Shown here: positions 33,376 to 46,319 of the stretch, piece by piece | Position numbering within the stretch: the stretch's first letter is position 1 | How the letters are laid out: the number at the start of each line of letters is the position of its first letter | DNA from: Pomphorhynchus laevis | Taxonomy: Eukaryota; Acanthocephala; Palaeacanthocephala; Echinorhynchida; Pomphorhynchidae | Assembly (NCBI GenBank): GCA_012934845.2 | Contig: WNNJ02000944.1 | Location: forward strand, 62,001 to 126,000 | Direction of reading: 5' to 3' | DNA length: 64,000 nucleotides | Made by a program: the position numbers and the translations under genes | The notes under the pieces: generated by a model | Database searches by the model: none | Told to the model about the DNA's origin: nothing | Seen by the model: only the letters and a program-made list of their open reading frames with translations

Positions 33376-33410
33376 ATTTCAATTATAATATCAAATATTA
33401 TAATTGAAAT
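33376..33410. repeat. Perfect 16 bp palindrome about 100 bp upstream of COG6
   Basis: ATTTCAATTATAATAT and its exact reverse complement are separated by three bases. It lies about 100 bases 5' of the COG6 start. It could be a chance AT-rich cruciform or a promoter element; nothing else supports function. Confidence 0.6.
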
Positions 33411-33649
33411 AAAATTAGACAGTTTGATGTTTATATTCCAATATAACGTGTCGATTAAAGACCCGATCCAACTAAGCCAATTCAATCATCACTAAATTAA
33501 TTCAAGGCTTTGGTCAACAGTTGGATAAGACAACATTCGGATCATGACATTCTGATCAAGACAACATTAGAAAATTTTATCATTGGATTGCTCGTTAGTG
33601 ATATTTTATTTTTAATGTATTATATAATGAGCGGGAATAAGGTATATTT

Positions 33650-33910
33650 TCGTCGAAGCCCTGTATATCTACAAGGCTTTGTATATATACAGGCCAATTC
33701 AAAAAAAAGAAAAGTGATAGGGAGCTTCTTAATAAAACTATTTATATTGACCTTAACTATATCGAGATTTGGTGTAGTAGCACTGGTTTGATATTTAACG
33801 CGACAAAGTGTGTTTGGATGAGATTGGATGGGAATGAAGCTCATTTTGCTTACAAAATAACTACAAGCAATGAAGACGAGCAATTCAAGTTTGTCAATTA
33901 AGATCAAATC
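33650..33910 (+). mobile_element. CR1-like LINE RT remnant
   Basis: Reading across frames gives IEIWCSSTGLIFNATKCVWM and RLDGNEAHFAYKI. This matches LINE B downstream of its FADD box (WCNSTGLILNATKCVWIRLG). It is a short broken fragment and marks the change from AT-rich host DNA to the LINE-rich half. Confidence 0.65.
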
Positions 33911-34659
33911 GAAATTTAGGAATATAAATAACTAATTACATACAATATAAAACTATACAGTTAATAAAACATTGAAAATACAATCAACAACTTTCAACTT
34001 CTCAACTGGGTCGACGCTTATCTTTCATTTCGAAACATTTTCTGGAATAAGTTTGAATAACTACAATTCCCAACTGAATGATCCATATGAGACGAGATAC
34101 ATGCTCCTAGTGTGATAAAAAATCACAAAAGCAATGAAGGCATTCGAGTGCAGGTTTTGCAAGGGTGGACACATTTGAAATGCAACGACGTATGAATTGC
34201 TGTGAAATTAAACGACGTATGAATTGTTGATGAATTGTCAGGGTCGGAATTTGAATTTGCGGTGTCTCCAGTGCCTTTCTAAAATAGTATCATTAAGGGA
34301 GAAATCAAGATTATTAAAAACGTATTGACCATCGATAAATATGAGATTGGTATGCCGAGTTAAACATGTCTCCCTGGAGTCCAAAACATTGATCCCTCTG
34401 CAACTACCAACATCTTGAGCAGATGCAATGGAAGAAGAAGGAAAAAGAAAACAGTATACCTGACTGATGATCCACTCACAAATCCCCCTTTTGATTAAAC
34501 AGAAGTAACTATGGTGCAAAAGAGCTTTTCTGGTAATCCGACGAAATCTATGAACGTCAGAATGTGAATATGGTCGCGAATCCAGCTCTCAAGACACCAA
34601 TCCAGACTACAAGGCAAAACAGGTGCCCACTCCCGTCGTCACAAAATCACTGCCTAAAG
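33911..34659. other. No recognised feature
   Basis: No domain was recognised in any frame. The composition is intermediate. It may be decayed LINE sequence. Confidence 0.4.
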
Positions 34660-35900
34660 ATATCCCGATTTAGTGGTCGTAATTGAAACATGGTTTTTAC
34701 AAGCATTTTGTGATGCAGAATTGAATCTACCGAATAACCAACTCATTCGGAGTGATCGTGTCTGATCTAGAACAGGTGGACGTGTTGCTCTCAATTCCAG
34801 AAACTATTTTTCTGTTACTGTGATTGAGAAATATTAGCATGAAAGATTTATAGCTGAAACACTTATGTGCCTAATCAAAACCACTACTGGATGGAAAACT
34901 GCTGGCGTAATTTATCGATCTCCACGATTGAACTGCGAATCACTGATCTCTCAGTTGAGTAGTTACGGAAGTGGTGATGACTGTTTATTTATGGGAGATA
35001 TCAATACACCTGGAGTAAACTGGTCCGATTTGACGGATTGATAGTTCATTGGAAGAACAATTTTTAGAAGGTGTATTTGAATTCGCTATGGTCTAGCGGT
35101 CTTTCTAGTATCTGGTTTAAATAGCGTAGAGGTCGCTGCAACCATCCTGGAGACAGCCAATCCGAAATTTCTGTAAGATGGATAAAAAATCGCTAATTAA
35201 AGCTGCATAAGAAATGGATTGGACACTATCTGTCGAAAAATCAATGAACGGAACATGGAGAGCCCTGTCGGATAAACTGAAACAACTAATGAATATAGCA
35301 GTACCGTGGTTAAAACCCATTCTTTAGCCAAAAGACCTCTTGGTTAGACGTATAACCTAGCTGTTCCTTGCAATTACCGTCCAGATCACTTTAATTTTTG
35401 TGGTCTGCAAATTGTTGGAACAAGTGATGGTTTACGAACTGGAAAGATTCATGGTCAACAATAATAAATAGTATATCCAGCAGCATGGATTCACCCGCCA
35501 ACGATCCTACATGTCTAACTACTGATAACCAGAGAACATTGGTTTGAACTTATTGACAACGACTGCACCTTGGATGTGAATCGCGTTCCTCGTGAACATT
35601 GCTTGCAAAACTGAAATCATAAATTACCAATGAGTTACTATAATGGATAGCACAGTTAATGGTTGGAATAATTAACCGAGTTGCTGTAAACGGCATTACA
35701 TCGAATTCGAAGAATGCCAGGTCTAGTGTCCATCAAGGCTCTGTTGTCGACTTGTTTTTCAAGGCCTCAGTCAGCGACCTTCCCGGGCGCTTTAAAAGGC
35801 AGAGCTTGTTGTTTACAGTCGGTTTAAATATGTGGTCAGCATCTGAATCTTTCTCTAAGAGTCTAAAACTCAGGAGGATTTAAAACGTTTGATTGACTGG
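34660..35900 (+). mobile_element. Degenerate CR1-like LINE: endonuclease, linker and RT
   Basis: 34680-35040 reads ETWF, then RTGGRVAL, then GVIYRSPRLNCESLISQLSS and FMGDINTPGVNWSDL, the AP-endonuclease signature. 35170-35330 matches the CR1 linker. 35330-35880 shows QHGFTRQRS and SSVHQGSVVDLFFKASVSDL, degraded RT blocks (the usual form is SGVPQGSVLGPLLF). Many stops and frame changes; inactive. Confidence 0.65.
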
Positions 35901-36189
35901 ACGAGAAGAACTGCGCACTGCATAAGTGTGCAGTTCATGCTTGACCAATTCCAGCTCTGTGATTGGTCATGTGTGATAATGTTGATAGTTACAAGCATAT
36001 ATATCCTCGTACATGACGTAACTCAATACTTCCTAATCCTCATTATCCTAAGCTTTCTCAAAGAAAGCGTGTTACTAATGAGTGCGGCGTTTTGGAGAAT
36101 GCGCTCAGCTTGAATTCTACTAGTTATCCTAATAGAAGGTCACTAATACATCATGATAAAGTTGACAGGTCTAGATGTGTCATCTTTTA

Positions 36190-38160
36190 GGAAGTGTCAG
36201 AGTCAAACAAAACTTCGAAAATGTTTGTATAATGATAAATCCCAAATCAGGTGTATTATTTTCGAACTATTTGATGTTTCTGATAATGATATGTTGTTAA
36301 ATTTGCCGTAAAAAGCCATTTTCGATTTGGAAAACGCTCTGAGGATGATAAATCTAGTCTTCTGAAGATTGTTCTGGGGTCTCCTGAGGTGGCAAAATCC
36401 ATTATTGGGCGCGGTTATAGGCTAAAAAGATGCGACTTACGGGTACTTTGGTACTTATCTCGAGAGCAGAGTTGGAAGCTTACTGATGTCCGCAGTGAGT
36501 TGAATTGACTTATAGCGGATGGCGAGTCAGATTTGTAAATTCAGAAATTATAAATATGTCGCAGACGATTTTTTTGTTCGCTATTTCCAGATCGTATTGT
36601 AAATCGTGTAAGGATCCTTAATGCTCATAGTTTAATTGTAGATTATAGTAACGTTAACATCGGTAATCGTTATCATAAGTCTCATTGGTACCTTCGTATC
36701 GCATATACAAATATACAAATATACAAATATCACATATACAACTATACGTAGTCTTCTTTCTAACCTGAATGATTTGCAAATTTTGGCAGCAAGTTCTTAT
36801 TTTGACGTATTTGCCATATCTGAAACCTGGCTTAATCAGAATATCTCGGATATCATAATTGGTATCTGTGGTTATTAAATCTTAAGATTAGACAGGTGCC
36901 AAGGTAGGCGTGAAGGAGGTGTTGCTCTTTACATTACCAATTCTGCCTCAGTCATTGACATTGTTCGGTACGCAAACCCATCCAAGACAGTTGAATATAT
37001 CCTGGCTGAAATCTTGCATCGTCAACTTCGTTTTGGACTCATCTATAGATCCCCAGCATCTCCCTATTGTGATGATTATCTAAGGAATATACTGACTTCA
37101 CATTGCAATTCCAATTACCCATACATAATAGTAGATGATATCAGCATTAGTAATTTATCTGTCGATATGAATGAATTTATTGTAACCAGCGGTTGTTTTG
37201 CGACATATCTAGGTATGTAGGAATTCTTTACACATAACATGCTTGTTTCAACATGTTAATAAACCGACTAGATTTAACGGCGAAAGCGCGTATATTCTTG
37301 ATTTGTTATTTTCCACCACAAAGAACAGGTAGGTGATCTGACCTATGGAACACCCGTAGGTTCAAGTGACCACGGGCTTTTGTGCTTTTGTATGAAATTT
37401 TCGGATGGTACTCAAATGGAGATATGGAACCTCGGTTAGTAAAACGCATCTGGCAGAAGGTTGACCAAGTAGTTCTTTTACAATGCGGCGACTTCCGCAA
37501 TCTTAGTTTCTACGGCCTAGATGTTAAAGATAGTTGTAAAGCGATAAGATACAAATTAATACATTTCAAATAAATTTGCCCTTCTTACGGTTGTTGACAA
37601 GATCAAAAAGCAAAAGCCAGCGTAGTATGATTTAGAATTAAGAAAATTGTTAGAGACACGTAACTGTATGTTCGAAAGGTATTTAAGAGATAAATCTCTT
37701 ATACCACAATACAAATTCTTACGTCCTACATTCAGGATGTTGAAAATAAAACGACGAGAATGATATGGTTTTAGCAAATTCAGTTACTAGACATCCTAAA
37801 AGGTTTTGGTCTTATGTGAGGAGGAGTAATAAAATTTCTCATTCAATTTCGGTTTTACTGTAGATGATGGTATTGTGCAGCAGTCTCAAAAGGGAATGCA
37901 AAGAGCTTTGTGGATGTATTTCAATTATGTAGCACATCATTTTCCTTTATGAACAGTTCTATCATGACACGTTATCCTCTCAATTCTATGTGTCTGCTTA
38001 TAATTGAGAGGAAAACGTGCATGATAAAACTGCACTAAAGGCGGCTAGAATTTGTCTTTACTAACTGAAAAGATTCAACTTCATCCTCATTGATCGTGAT
38101 TCCATTTGAGGTGCATTTTGCATTAAGTTTTCCATTCGATTTACTATAAACAGATTACAC
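36190..38160 (+). mobile_element. Degenerate CR1-like LINE related to LINE B: ORF1 end plus endonuclease
   Basis: 36300-36560 encodes SSLLKIVLGSPEVAKSIIGR, GYRLKRCDLRVLWYLSREQS and ADGESDL, closely matching LINE B ORF1. 36600-37230 carries decayed endonuclease blocks (GLIYRSPASPYCDDYLRNIL). Near 37800 it reads KRFWSYVRRSNKIS, matching LINE B PKRFWAYVRHRR. It is interrupted throughout. Confidence 0.65.
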
Positions 38161-38179
38161 TACATTAAGTGACTACATT

Positions 38180-39446
38180 AAGTGACTGTCGGAGCATCAA
38201 AAGCGTTCAACTTTCAAACTAAAATACAGGAAATTACAGGTATTTCTACGATTTCTTTTATTGACAACCACTCTAAGGTAGGTGTTTCAACTTCTAATAA
38301 TCTATTGGGTGAAGGGATACTTCTCCATGTCCCCGAACTCAAGAACTTACTAATTATTAAACTTTTCGGACATGTTGAAAGACACAACATGTTTAACACA
38401 TTCCTTTGACGTTTTGCTGAAAACTATAATAACTGTATATTATTTAATACAGTAAAGTATCTTGAAACAGAAATCAAGATCTCCTTCGCAACTCCTGATT
38501 TGGCAAAAGAATTTTAATCTTTTTTCAATCTTAACTTATCTAAACTTGGTTAAATTCAACACATGCCTATAATGGCTTCTGTTAAGATATCAAACCTGCC
38601 TCCTCATCTTCAGATGAAAGATATTGAATACCTAAAACTACTCTACAAAATTTCGAATTTGAGGAACGTTATGGGGAAGAGTGGGCTTCCACTGCCTCTA
38701 GCGTTTTGCTAGGCCCCTATTGATACTGTCGAGATTCTGGCTAAGTCATTGTTCAACACCTTCCTGGGGTACAACTTGAAATTCCAACTACTTGACTTGG
38801 GTGATCTCACATTCCTCCACTGCAACTCATGTCAAAAATGGGGGTATTGGGGTTCTAATTGAAATGCTGTGCGGACGTGTGGTGTTTGCAGTTTGAAGAA
38901 TTGCCCGCATGCAGCTGTAGGGATATGTGAAGCAACCCTAAGTGCTCAAATTGTGGACGTGACCATCCCGGCCGGTCCAGGAAATGCATTTTTTTTTCAA
39001 ACAATACAGATCTAAATTCTCTTCACCAACACAAGCCACTAAAGAGGCTACCAGCTTCTCAAATTCCGCCTCTAGATTGTCCGATAAGGATATACTCAGA
39101 CTGATTGATTCGAATAAACAAAGTATTCTCAAGTCAATCGAAAGCCTTATTGCTAAACAACTTTCTGTATTGTTTACAGCTCCGAAAATCCCTAAACAAA
39201 CTATCTTGGATGAGTTTACTATTCCATCATCAACGGCAACTTCATCATCCAAAATTAGGGGGATTCGGCTCATCCCATCCCCTTATCAAGATCGGCAATC
39301 TCCTGAAGAATAAGAAAATAAGGGAAAATGAAGATGCTGCCCATAGGCAAGTATCTGCCCCGGATGGTTCTAGTGAGGAGAAGAGGAACCTTCCCGTTCT
39401 TAGCTCCTTCTAGGTAGGCAATCCCACATCCAACTAATTCATCACA
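38180..39446 (+). mobile_element. LINE F copy 1, ORF1 region with CCHC knuckles
   Basis: The first half matches the 47172-47492 fragment (an RRM-like ORF1 segment) but is broken. At 38820-38990 there is a zinc-knuckle string (CRTCGVCSLKNC, then LKCSNCGRDHPGRSRKC), typical of nucleic-acid-binding ORF1 proteins in LINEs. A Ser/Thr-rich tail follows to about 39413. It has several frame changes. Confidence 0.65.
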
Positions 39447-41890
39447 ATGCATAGTAGTCGTGAGCCTATTTCACTGAATATCCTTCAGTAGAATTCGGGA
39501 GGTGCTTCTGCCCTTAGACTTCTATCTGGTAGAGATGCAGATGTTATAGTCCTTTAGGAGACGCGGTCTATCCGTCTCCCCCAGGACATTACTCGATTTA
39601 TCCCAAAGCATATATGCTCCCACTATACTCCGTACATCACCCCACCTCACTCTTATTCATCTCAAGGATTCTTGATCTTAGTTAAGTACTCCTTAAGGTC
39701 CTCCCTCCTATTAAACTATTCATATAACGCCATGTCTTGTTTAGTAGTTTCACTCAGTAAGAACGGTAAACGAATCAGTCTAGCCAATGTCTACATCCGT
39801 CCAGGGGAATTTTACAAGAACCGTGTTCTCCTGGATATTATTAACCGCTGTTATGGCATGTTTCATCATGCCATAACAGCGGTTATGGCATGATGCTTGG
39901 GAATTTCAACGACAGAACTGGTAGTTGGATCAATGTAGCACTTCGCAGAGCTAGGAACTGTTATCTTATTCACAAACCCCACATCCACTACCTTTCATTG
40001 CACATCAACAAATTATATCCTCGACATTTTACTGCTTCACTCGAGGTGGGTTTTAAAACCCCACTGCACGGAGCATCGCGCCAGCAATTGTCCACCTCTC
40101 ATGACCTAATTCGTTGGGGAATTGAGGAAGATATGTTGCTTCGAAGGAGGTTTCCTTTGATCCGATCAGAGTAGCTTTCTTTCAAGCGGCTATCAAAATC
40201 TTGCCCAGAATAGGAAATGAGAAACTGACCGAATTTAATACCTACCTCTCTTCGCAAGCTACCGCGATTTTATCGACTATCTATTAAGGTCGTATATACA
40301 ATCCAAATTCGACGAAACTCAAGGTCCTAGTAAAATTGCTTAACCTCCCTACTCTCTCTGTTTTCTCCAGATATGCCCTCTCGAATGAATACTGGAGAGC
40401 TAGATATAGGTTCCAGCTGGGTAGGGATGGGGCGAGTATTGCTCGTCTTAACCCTTCCCAGTTTTCATTTTGGAAGATATTCAAGAAGAAGTTTGTTTGT
40501 TGGAAGGATAGGGCATTGGTTGGATCGGTAGTATATGCCTCGAAAAGTTTTAGAGGAGTCACTAGCCTTACACAACTATGGAGCCACGCAATCACTTCAA
40601 CCAATCCCGACTTGGGGTAACTTCAGGAGTAGAAATCTATCTGCTACAGATATCATCAACTCCTGGGTCCACTCCCGGGCACCTCTAAATCCGTCGCTCC
40701 ACTTTCTTCTCGGGTCTGTCAACTTTTGACAGCCGAACAGAGAAGAGAGATGGCCGTCACAATGCTTCTAGCCTCCCCATCCGATGTAGCAGGCATCAAT
40801 ATTAGTAAAAGAGTTTTTATTCCTAAGAAAAAATCATGATCATGTCCTAAAAATCTGCGACCTATTTCGAATCAAAATGCCCTCGTGTCGATTTACGAAA
40901 ACGCGCTTGCGCGTAAAACTGCAACCATTTAAGTAGGCGTAATTTGATCCCTCCAGGTTTTCATGGGTTCGTCGAAGGTGGCTCGGTTCATTCAGCAGTT
41001 GGTGAGATGGAGCAGTGTTGTCTGAATAATAGCCATCGTCTAGTTGTGGATGTTTTCCTTGACTTTTCTGCTGCATTTGACCGCATCTTCATTCCTTTTG
41101 TGATCTCTTCTCTCAGGTCCCTCGGGTTGCCTGCGAGAATTGTGAACAGTTGAGATCCTGCAGTATACCAAGCTATTTTACTATGAAGAGGACCCTGATG
41201 CGCGTCAGTTCTATATTTTGCTGCCTCCATTAACCTATTCAAAATATTAAAACGCGAACAACGTCTTGTGGTGTACGCTGATGACACCACAGCCCTGTTC
41301 ACTGGACGCAGGTGTAAAGACGTAGTCTCTGACATCAGCCGTTTCTTTTTAAGATTAAAAGACCAGTTACCCATATCCAATCTTATTTCAAACTCCGCCA
41401 AATCGCAGGTAGTCGTCTTTCATGGCACCCCTGCAACAAAGCAAAAACTTAAGAGATTAGCATTCTCTCCGCTCTCCTCCATATTAGCCTCTGAACCACT
41501 TTCCACCTTCACAAGTCGAATAAAATATCTGGGGTTCACCATTACGGTGAACTGGCCGGCGAAAGCTGACCTGGATAGACTCAAACGTATCCTGAAGAAA
41601 GCTAGGTAGGCCATAAAACGGGCTAAGCATCTGTCATTGAAAGGGAAAACCCGAGGTGCGCCTTTGGGGCACTTGGGCTATCTCGGGATTAGTCTTCTTT
41701 TCGAGAGGACTTCCCCCGGAGCAAAAACTAAGGTTTCTTAAGCTCCTTGTCTCTCGTTTACCCAGCATAGTTTGTGCCGATTGGATTCTTCGAAGTGGGG
41801 TGAAAGACCCCGAGTGGTTCAGTAGAAAGGCGGCGTGTTGGATCGGTTGGGGGCTTAGATCCCCCTGGACCTGAGGCCATAGAATAATGG
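39447..41890 (+). mobile_element. LINE F copy 1, ORF2: endonuclease and RT, broken
   Basis: From the ATG at 39447 it reads SREPISLNILQ, then an amber codon (39489-39491) where a Trp would be usual, then NSGG and a second amber near ETRS. Endonuclease blocks include SLANVYIRPGEFYKNRV. RT blocks are GFHGFVEGGSVHSAVGEMEQ, VFLDFSAAFDRI and VVYADDTTALFTG (40940-41330). The post-RT region follows to 41620 and the 3' end matches 13.75 kb. Several frameshifts; inactive. Confidence 0.75.
39842..39886. repeat. 18 bp hairpin inserted in the LINE F endonuclease region
   Basis: AACCGCTGTTATGGCATG is followed after six bases by its exact reverse complement CATGCCATAACAGCGGTT. Copy 3 at 62.33 kb has a single GACAGCGGTTATGGCATG here, so copy 1 carries a local inverted duplication of about 40 bases. 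Confidence 0.85.
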
Positions 41891-42084
41891 ACAAAAGACT
41901 ATCAAATCTGAACATCTTTGACTGTTTTGAATCTAATCTGACTATTTTTTTTGTCTTGACGATTTTCTTATTTATTTATCGGTTGTATTATTTTTTTAAC
42001 AAAGTCTTTATTTATTTATAGTCTTTATTCAACTCAGTTACCCTCTATCAGCTTTGTTTCAGTAATCTTTAGATAGACAAATAG

Positions 42085-42225
42085 CGATGGATTGGAAGGA
42101 AGCGACTGTAGTACTCATTTATAAATGTAATCTTTAAAATTTGGTAAACTGCAGGCCTGTTAGTTTAACAAGTCATCTTAGTAAAATCATGGAGCGTATC
42201 ATTAGTAAATATATTTAAAAACCAT
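42085..42225 (+). mobile_element. CR1-like RT N-terminal fragment
   Basis: Reads MDWKEATVVLIYKCNL, then NCRPVSLTSHLSKIMERIIS. These are the RT-1 and RT-2 blocks of CR1/Jockey-type LINEs. It has one internal stop and no flanking domain. Confidence 0.65.
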
Positions 42226-42264
42226 TGACAAACATTTTTCTCTTTATGCTGTTTTTGTTGATTC

Positions 42265-42409
42265 TAATATATAAATCAACACAATATTGTTAAAATAAAT
42301 TTTAACTCTGAAGTGGAAATTTTTTATGGATGAATAATCAATAATATATTTTGTATTAGAATAAGATACTTGATAATCAAATTTCATCAGCGAAAATACG
42401 TCATCAATA
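42265..42409 (+). mobile_element. Penelope-like 3' module, left half (split by LINE H1)
   Basis: Carries TATAAATCAACACAATATTG, then the GGATGAATAATCAATAATAT block and TTGATAATCAAATTTCATCA up to AAATACGTCATCAA, where the module stops and LINE H1 begins. The module resumes at 46672. Confidence 0.75.
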
Positions 42410-43811
42410 AAGGATTTATTTTTTTACGTGACAAATGCGTGGCGGCGCACGCTTACATAACCACAAAAAATCTAAATCATAAGTAAAGAAGGTGGCAACA
42501 GAGGAGATATTTGAATGTGGTAAAGGAGGAAGCGCGGAGGACGTCGAAAGGGATCTGATTCCAGGGGGCGGCGACGAGGAAGGATCGGAGGCTGTCGTTG
42601 TTGGAAAAATTGGGAACAAGGAGTAAGAGGGAACGACGGGAACACAGCGATTGAGAGGTTGTGCGAGTGTCGTCTAAGAAAGAGAGTTTAATGAACGATG
42701 GGGAGCCGATGAGACAAAAAGTGACGAGAAGAAGGCTGAGTCGAATGCGAATGTGGATGGTGGGACAGGCGAGTTATCGAGATGTGTGAATGTGTGGTCA
42801 AAGAGACGGAGACGTAAGAGCATTCGAACGGCGGAGTTGATGATGTGTTGTAGTGGTAGGATGATGGATTTTGGAGAATTGGCGAAAAGGGTAATCATCG
42901 AAATGGAAGCCTACGAAAGTAACATTATGGACTATGGGGATGACTAATGAGGCAAAATATACAGGGGATGAGATATGTTAGGTTGGCTGGGGAGGATCCA
43001 CATTATTTTAGACTTGTCGGGGTTTAGAACGAGTTGAAGATGGGAGAAACGTTTGAAGATAGAAGAAAGACAGTTGGAGCAGAAATTGCGATATCATGTA
43101 TGCGATGGGCGGGTGCATGAGCATAGATGAGGATGTCGTCGGCGTATTGCATGACGTTAAAGGATTAAGGTTTGATAAACGGAGAGAGATCGCCAAGCAG
43201 AAGAGAGAAAAGCAAAGCACCTAGAACTGAACCTTGTGGGATCCCGCAGTAAATATGGATGTGAGTGGAATACGATGAATTAGAACAGACGCGAAAAGAA
43301 CGGTCGAATAGATATTAGACAAACCATGTTACGGAGAAGGAAGAAAATCCGTAATCATAACGAAGGCGAGAAAGGAGGATGGAGTGGTTGACGATGTCAA
43401 AGGCGGAGGAGTGGTCGAGGTAGATGAGAAAACTATATAGAGCATTGCCACAAGAAATTAGTGGGTCGTAGTAATCTTTCATGCAGGCGATTTTTGTGGA
43501 GTGATTAGAGCCGAGAGTGGATTGGAAAAGAAGGGTACAGATTGGATGAAGAGAGATAAATGTTGATCTATATTAAGATAAGACGTTCTAAGAGTTTTCA
43601 AAGAGTAGGTAGTAGTGAAATAGGGCGATAGCTAGTAGAAGTGAGGTGTTGAGCGATTGTTTCTTAAGGAGGGGACGAACGATTGCTGATTTCCAGTGTA
43701 AAGAGAAGATACGACTGCGGTTGGATGAGTTAAACAATGTGGTGAGGAAAGGGGATTTCGATGATCATATGGATTTAAGTATGGGGTAGGCAGGGGATCG
43801 GCAGTGAAGTT

Positions 43812-45012
43812 TTGTTGAGCGTCTGTTCTAATTCATCATCCTCCCCTTCCATCCCTATTTTTTGCGGGGTTCCACAAGGTTCAGTCCTAGGTCCCCTGCT
43901 TTTCTCTCTTTTGCTTGGCAATCTCTCTCCATTTATCAAACCTTACTCCTTTAACGTCATGCGGGGTTCCACAAGGTTCCCGCATGAACGCCATGCGGGG
44001 TTTTTTGCGGGGTTTCACAAGGTTCAGTCCTAGGTCCCCTGCTTTTCTCTCTTTTGCTTGGCAATCTCTCTCCATTTATCAAACCTTACTCCTTTAACGT
44101 CATGCAATACGCCGATGACATTCTAATCTATGCTCATGCACCCGCACATCGCATACACGATATCGGCATTTCTGCCTCCAACTGTCTTTCTTCTATCTAC
44201 AAACGTCTCTCCAATCTCCATCTCGTTCTAAACGCCGAAAAGTCCAAAATAATGTGGATCCTCCCCCGTAAACCAAGCATATCTCCTCCCATTGTATCTT
44301 TTGCCTCATCGATCATCCCCATAGTCCACAATCTCACTTTCTTAGGCTTCCATTTCGATGATCACCTTTCCCTTAAACCCTTCGTCCGTGACAAGGTCCG
44401 CTCATCTAACTTAATTCTCCGTGACATCCGCCGTATCCGCCCCCTTATCGACTTCCGTTCTTGTATGTCTCTTCTTTCATCGCTTCTTTTCCCTAAAATC
44501 GATTACTGCCTTAGCCTTTTCGCAAATTCTCCAAAATCCATCATCCTACCCCTACAACGAATAATCAACACCGCCGTTCGAGTGCTCTTTCGTCTCCGTC
44601 GCTTCGACCACACATCCACATATTTTGCCCAACTCTCCTGGCCCACCATCCACATCCGCATCAAACTCCGCCTTCTTCTCGTTACCTTTCGTCTCATCGC
44701 TGTCGGCTCCCCATCGTTCATCAACCTTCCTTTCTTAGACGATACTCGCCCCACCTCGCTATCGCTTCGTTCATGTCATACCCTCTTACTCCACGTTCCT
44801 AATTACTCCAACAACTACGGTCTCCGATCCTTCCTCGTCGCCGCCTCACTCGCCTGGAATCAACTCCCTCTCGACGTCCGCCGCGCTCCCTCCTTTATCA
44901 CATTCAAACACCTCCTCCGTTCACACCTTCTCGACACCTGATTCACAGTTTTGTTTTGTTGTGGTCATGTAAGCGTTCGCTGGCACGCATTTGCCACGTT
45001 AAAATAAATCCT
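43812..45012 (+). mobile_element. LINE H2: 5'-truncated L2/CR1-like LINE inserted in H1
   Basis: An open frame of 295 codons (44054-44941) covers the RT from its catalytic box (MQYADDILIYAHAPAH) through LNAEKSKIMW, LTFLGFHFDDHL, LFPKIDYCLSLFANSPKSI and the C-terminal AASLAWNQLPLDVRRAP to LLRSHLLDT, then stop. The 3'UTR ends AAATAAATCCTTTTTTT. It is opposite in orientation to H1 and clearly younger. The 5' end is a rearranged duplication. Confidence 0.82.
43860..44105. repeat. Rearranged tandem duplication at the H2 5' end
   Basis: About 100 bases encoding GVPQGSVLGPLLFSLLLGNL and SPFIKPYSFNVM occur twice (about 43863-43965 and 44007-44105), separated by about 40 bases holding two more GCGGGGTT-type starts and CCCGCATGAACGCCATGCGG. 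This fits a scrambled 5' junction made during target-primed reverse transcription. Confidence 0.8.
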
Positions 45013-46319
45013 TTTTTTAAGGAAGTAAGGACAGATGAGACTTCGGCAGGTGAGACAGGATGAAGATGAAAGAGTTCCGGGAGGATGAGGGAAATAGTGG
45101 AATGGGATGGATACGGGGTGTGATTTGCGAGTAGTCAGTGGAAAAGGGACGGTCGACGCGGATGTTAAAGTCGCCGAGAACGAGTGAAGGAATGGATGGC
45201 AAAGTACATGGAGACAGGAGGTCAGCGAGTACGTTAAAAATAAAGAGGTTGGAGCAGATGAACCAGGACAGTATACAATGGCGAGATCGTGTCAGGATTC
45301 AGCGATGCAGAAGAGATCCATGGATTGCTTGGTGAAGTGGTTGAGGATGATATCTGATTTATAGAGAATAGATCTAGTGTTGAAGAGGCCGATGCGGAAA
45401 CCGTGTGTGGTAGTGATAGGTGCTCGCGAAGAAGAAACATAGGGGAGATGAAGCGTCATAAAATTTGGGGGAGGTGTGAACAACTTGAAAATTTATGTCG
45501 ATGTTCCTGGTTGAGAGGGGGTCGCTTCGCTCTTTTATTCGCAACGGCCTTTTTAAATGCGGGTAAAAGAGAGTTGAGCGATTTCGAAAGAGGCGCGATC
45601 GGGGAAAATGCGAGTGGTTGAAGAGAACATAAGTTTAAATCGTTGGGAGATGACAGAAGACGCGTGAGAGCGATGCTTGAAAAAAGTTTAGGAGAGGGGG
45701 TGGAGAATAATTAGATTAAGAAGATTTGTTTAAGCGAATGGATACGGCAGGAGAAATGTCGTTGATGGTTTATCCTCAGGAAAAAGAGACGAGTGAATGG
45801 ATCTGAAGGCGAAAGCATCGTGGTCGAAAAGTGTTTGTGGAGATAAGGAGGTGGACGGAGTGATATTAGTGATGATGACGCAACGATCGCGAGAAAGTAA
45901 GCGTTTTCGTTATAGAGGACGAGTGACGTGAGTGGGTGTATCACGTTAGGAGAGCTGGCAGTTGAGTATATGAAGGGAGTAGGTTCGACAGCGGGAGACA
46001 ATGAGGATATAGATAATATAGATGGTGGCAAGTGATGGGAGATAAGGTTATCAGTGGAAGTTTCGTGGATGTTGGTGGATGTGATTTTGATGGACGGATT
46101 ATTGAGAAACAAGACAGACAGGAAAGGACGAGACGGTGTCGGGGATTGAAGATGACATGGGATGGGAAGTATATATGGTGACATTATCAGTGGGTACAGA
46201 AAAGATATAGGAAACGACTGGTTAGTTTGAGTAGACGTGTTGGAGGTTGATATATGCTGAGGAGAGAAGTTGCGAATTAGTTTGTTTGCAGAAAATCCAT
46301 ATAGGAAGTCGTCTTTTCA

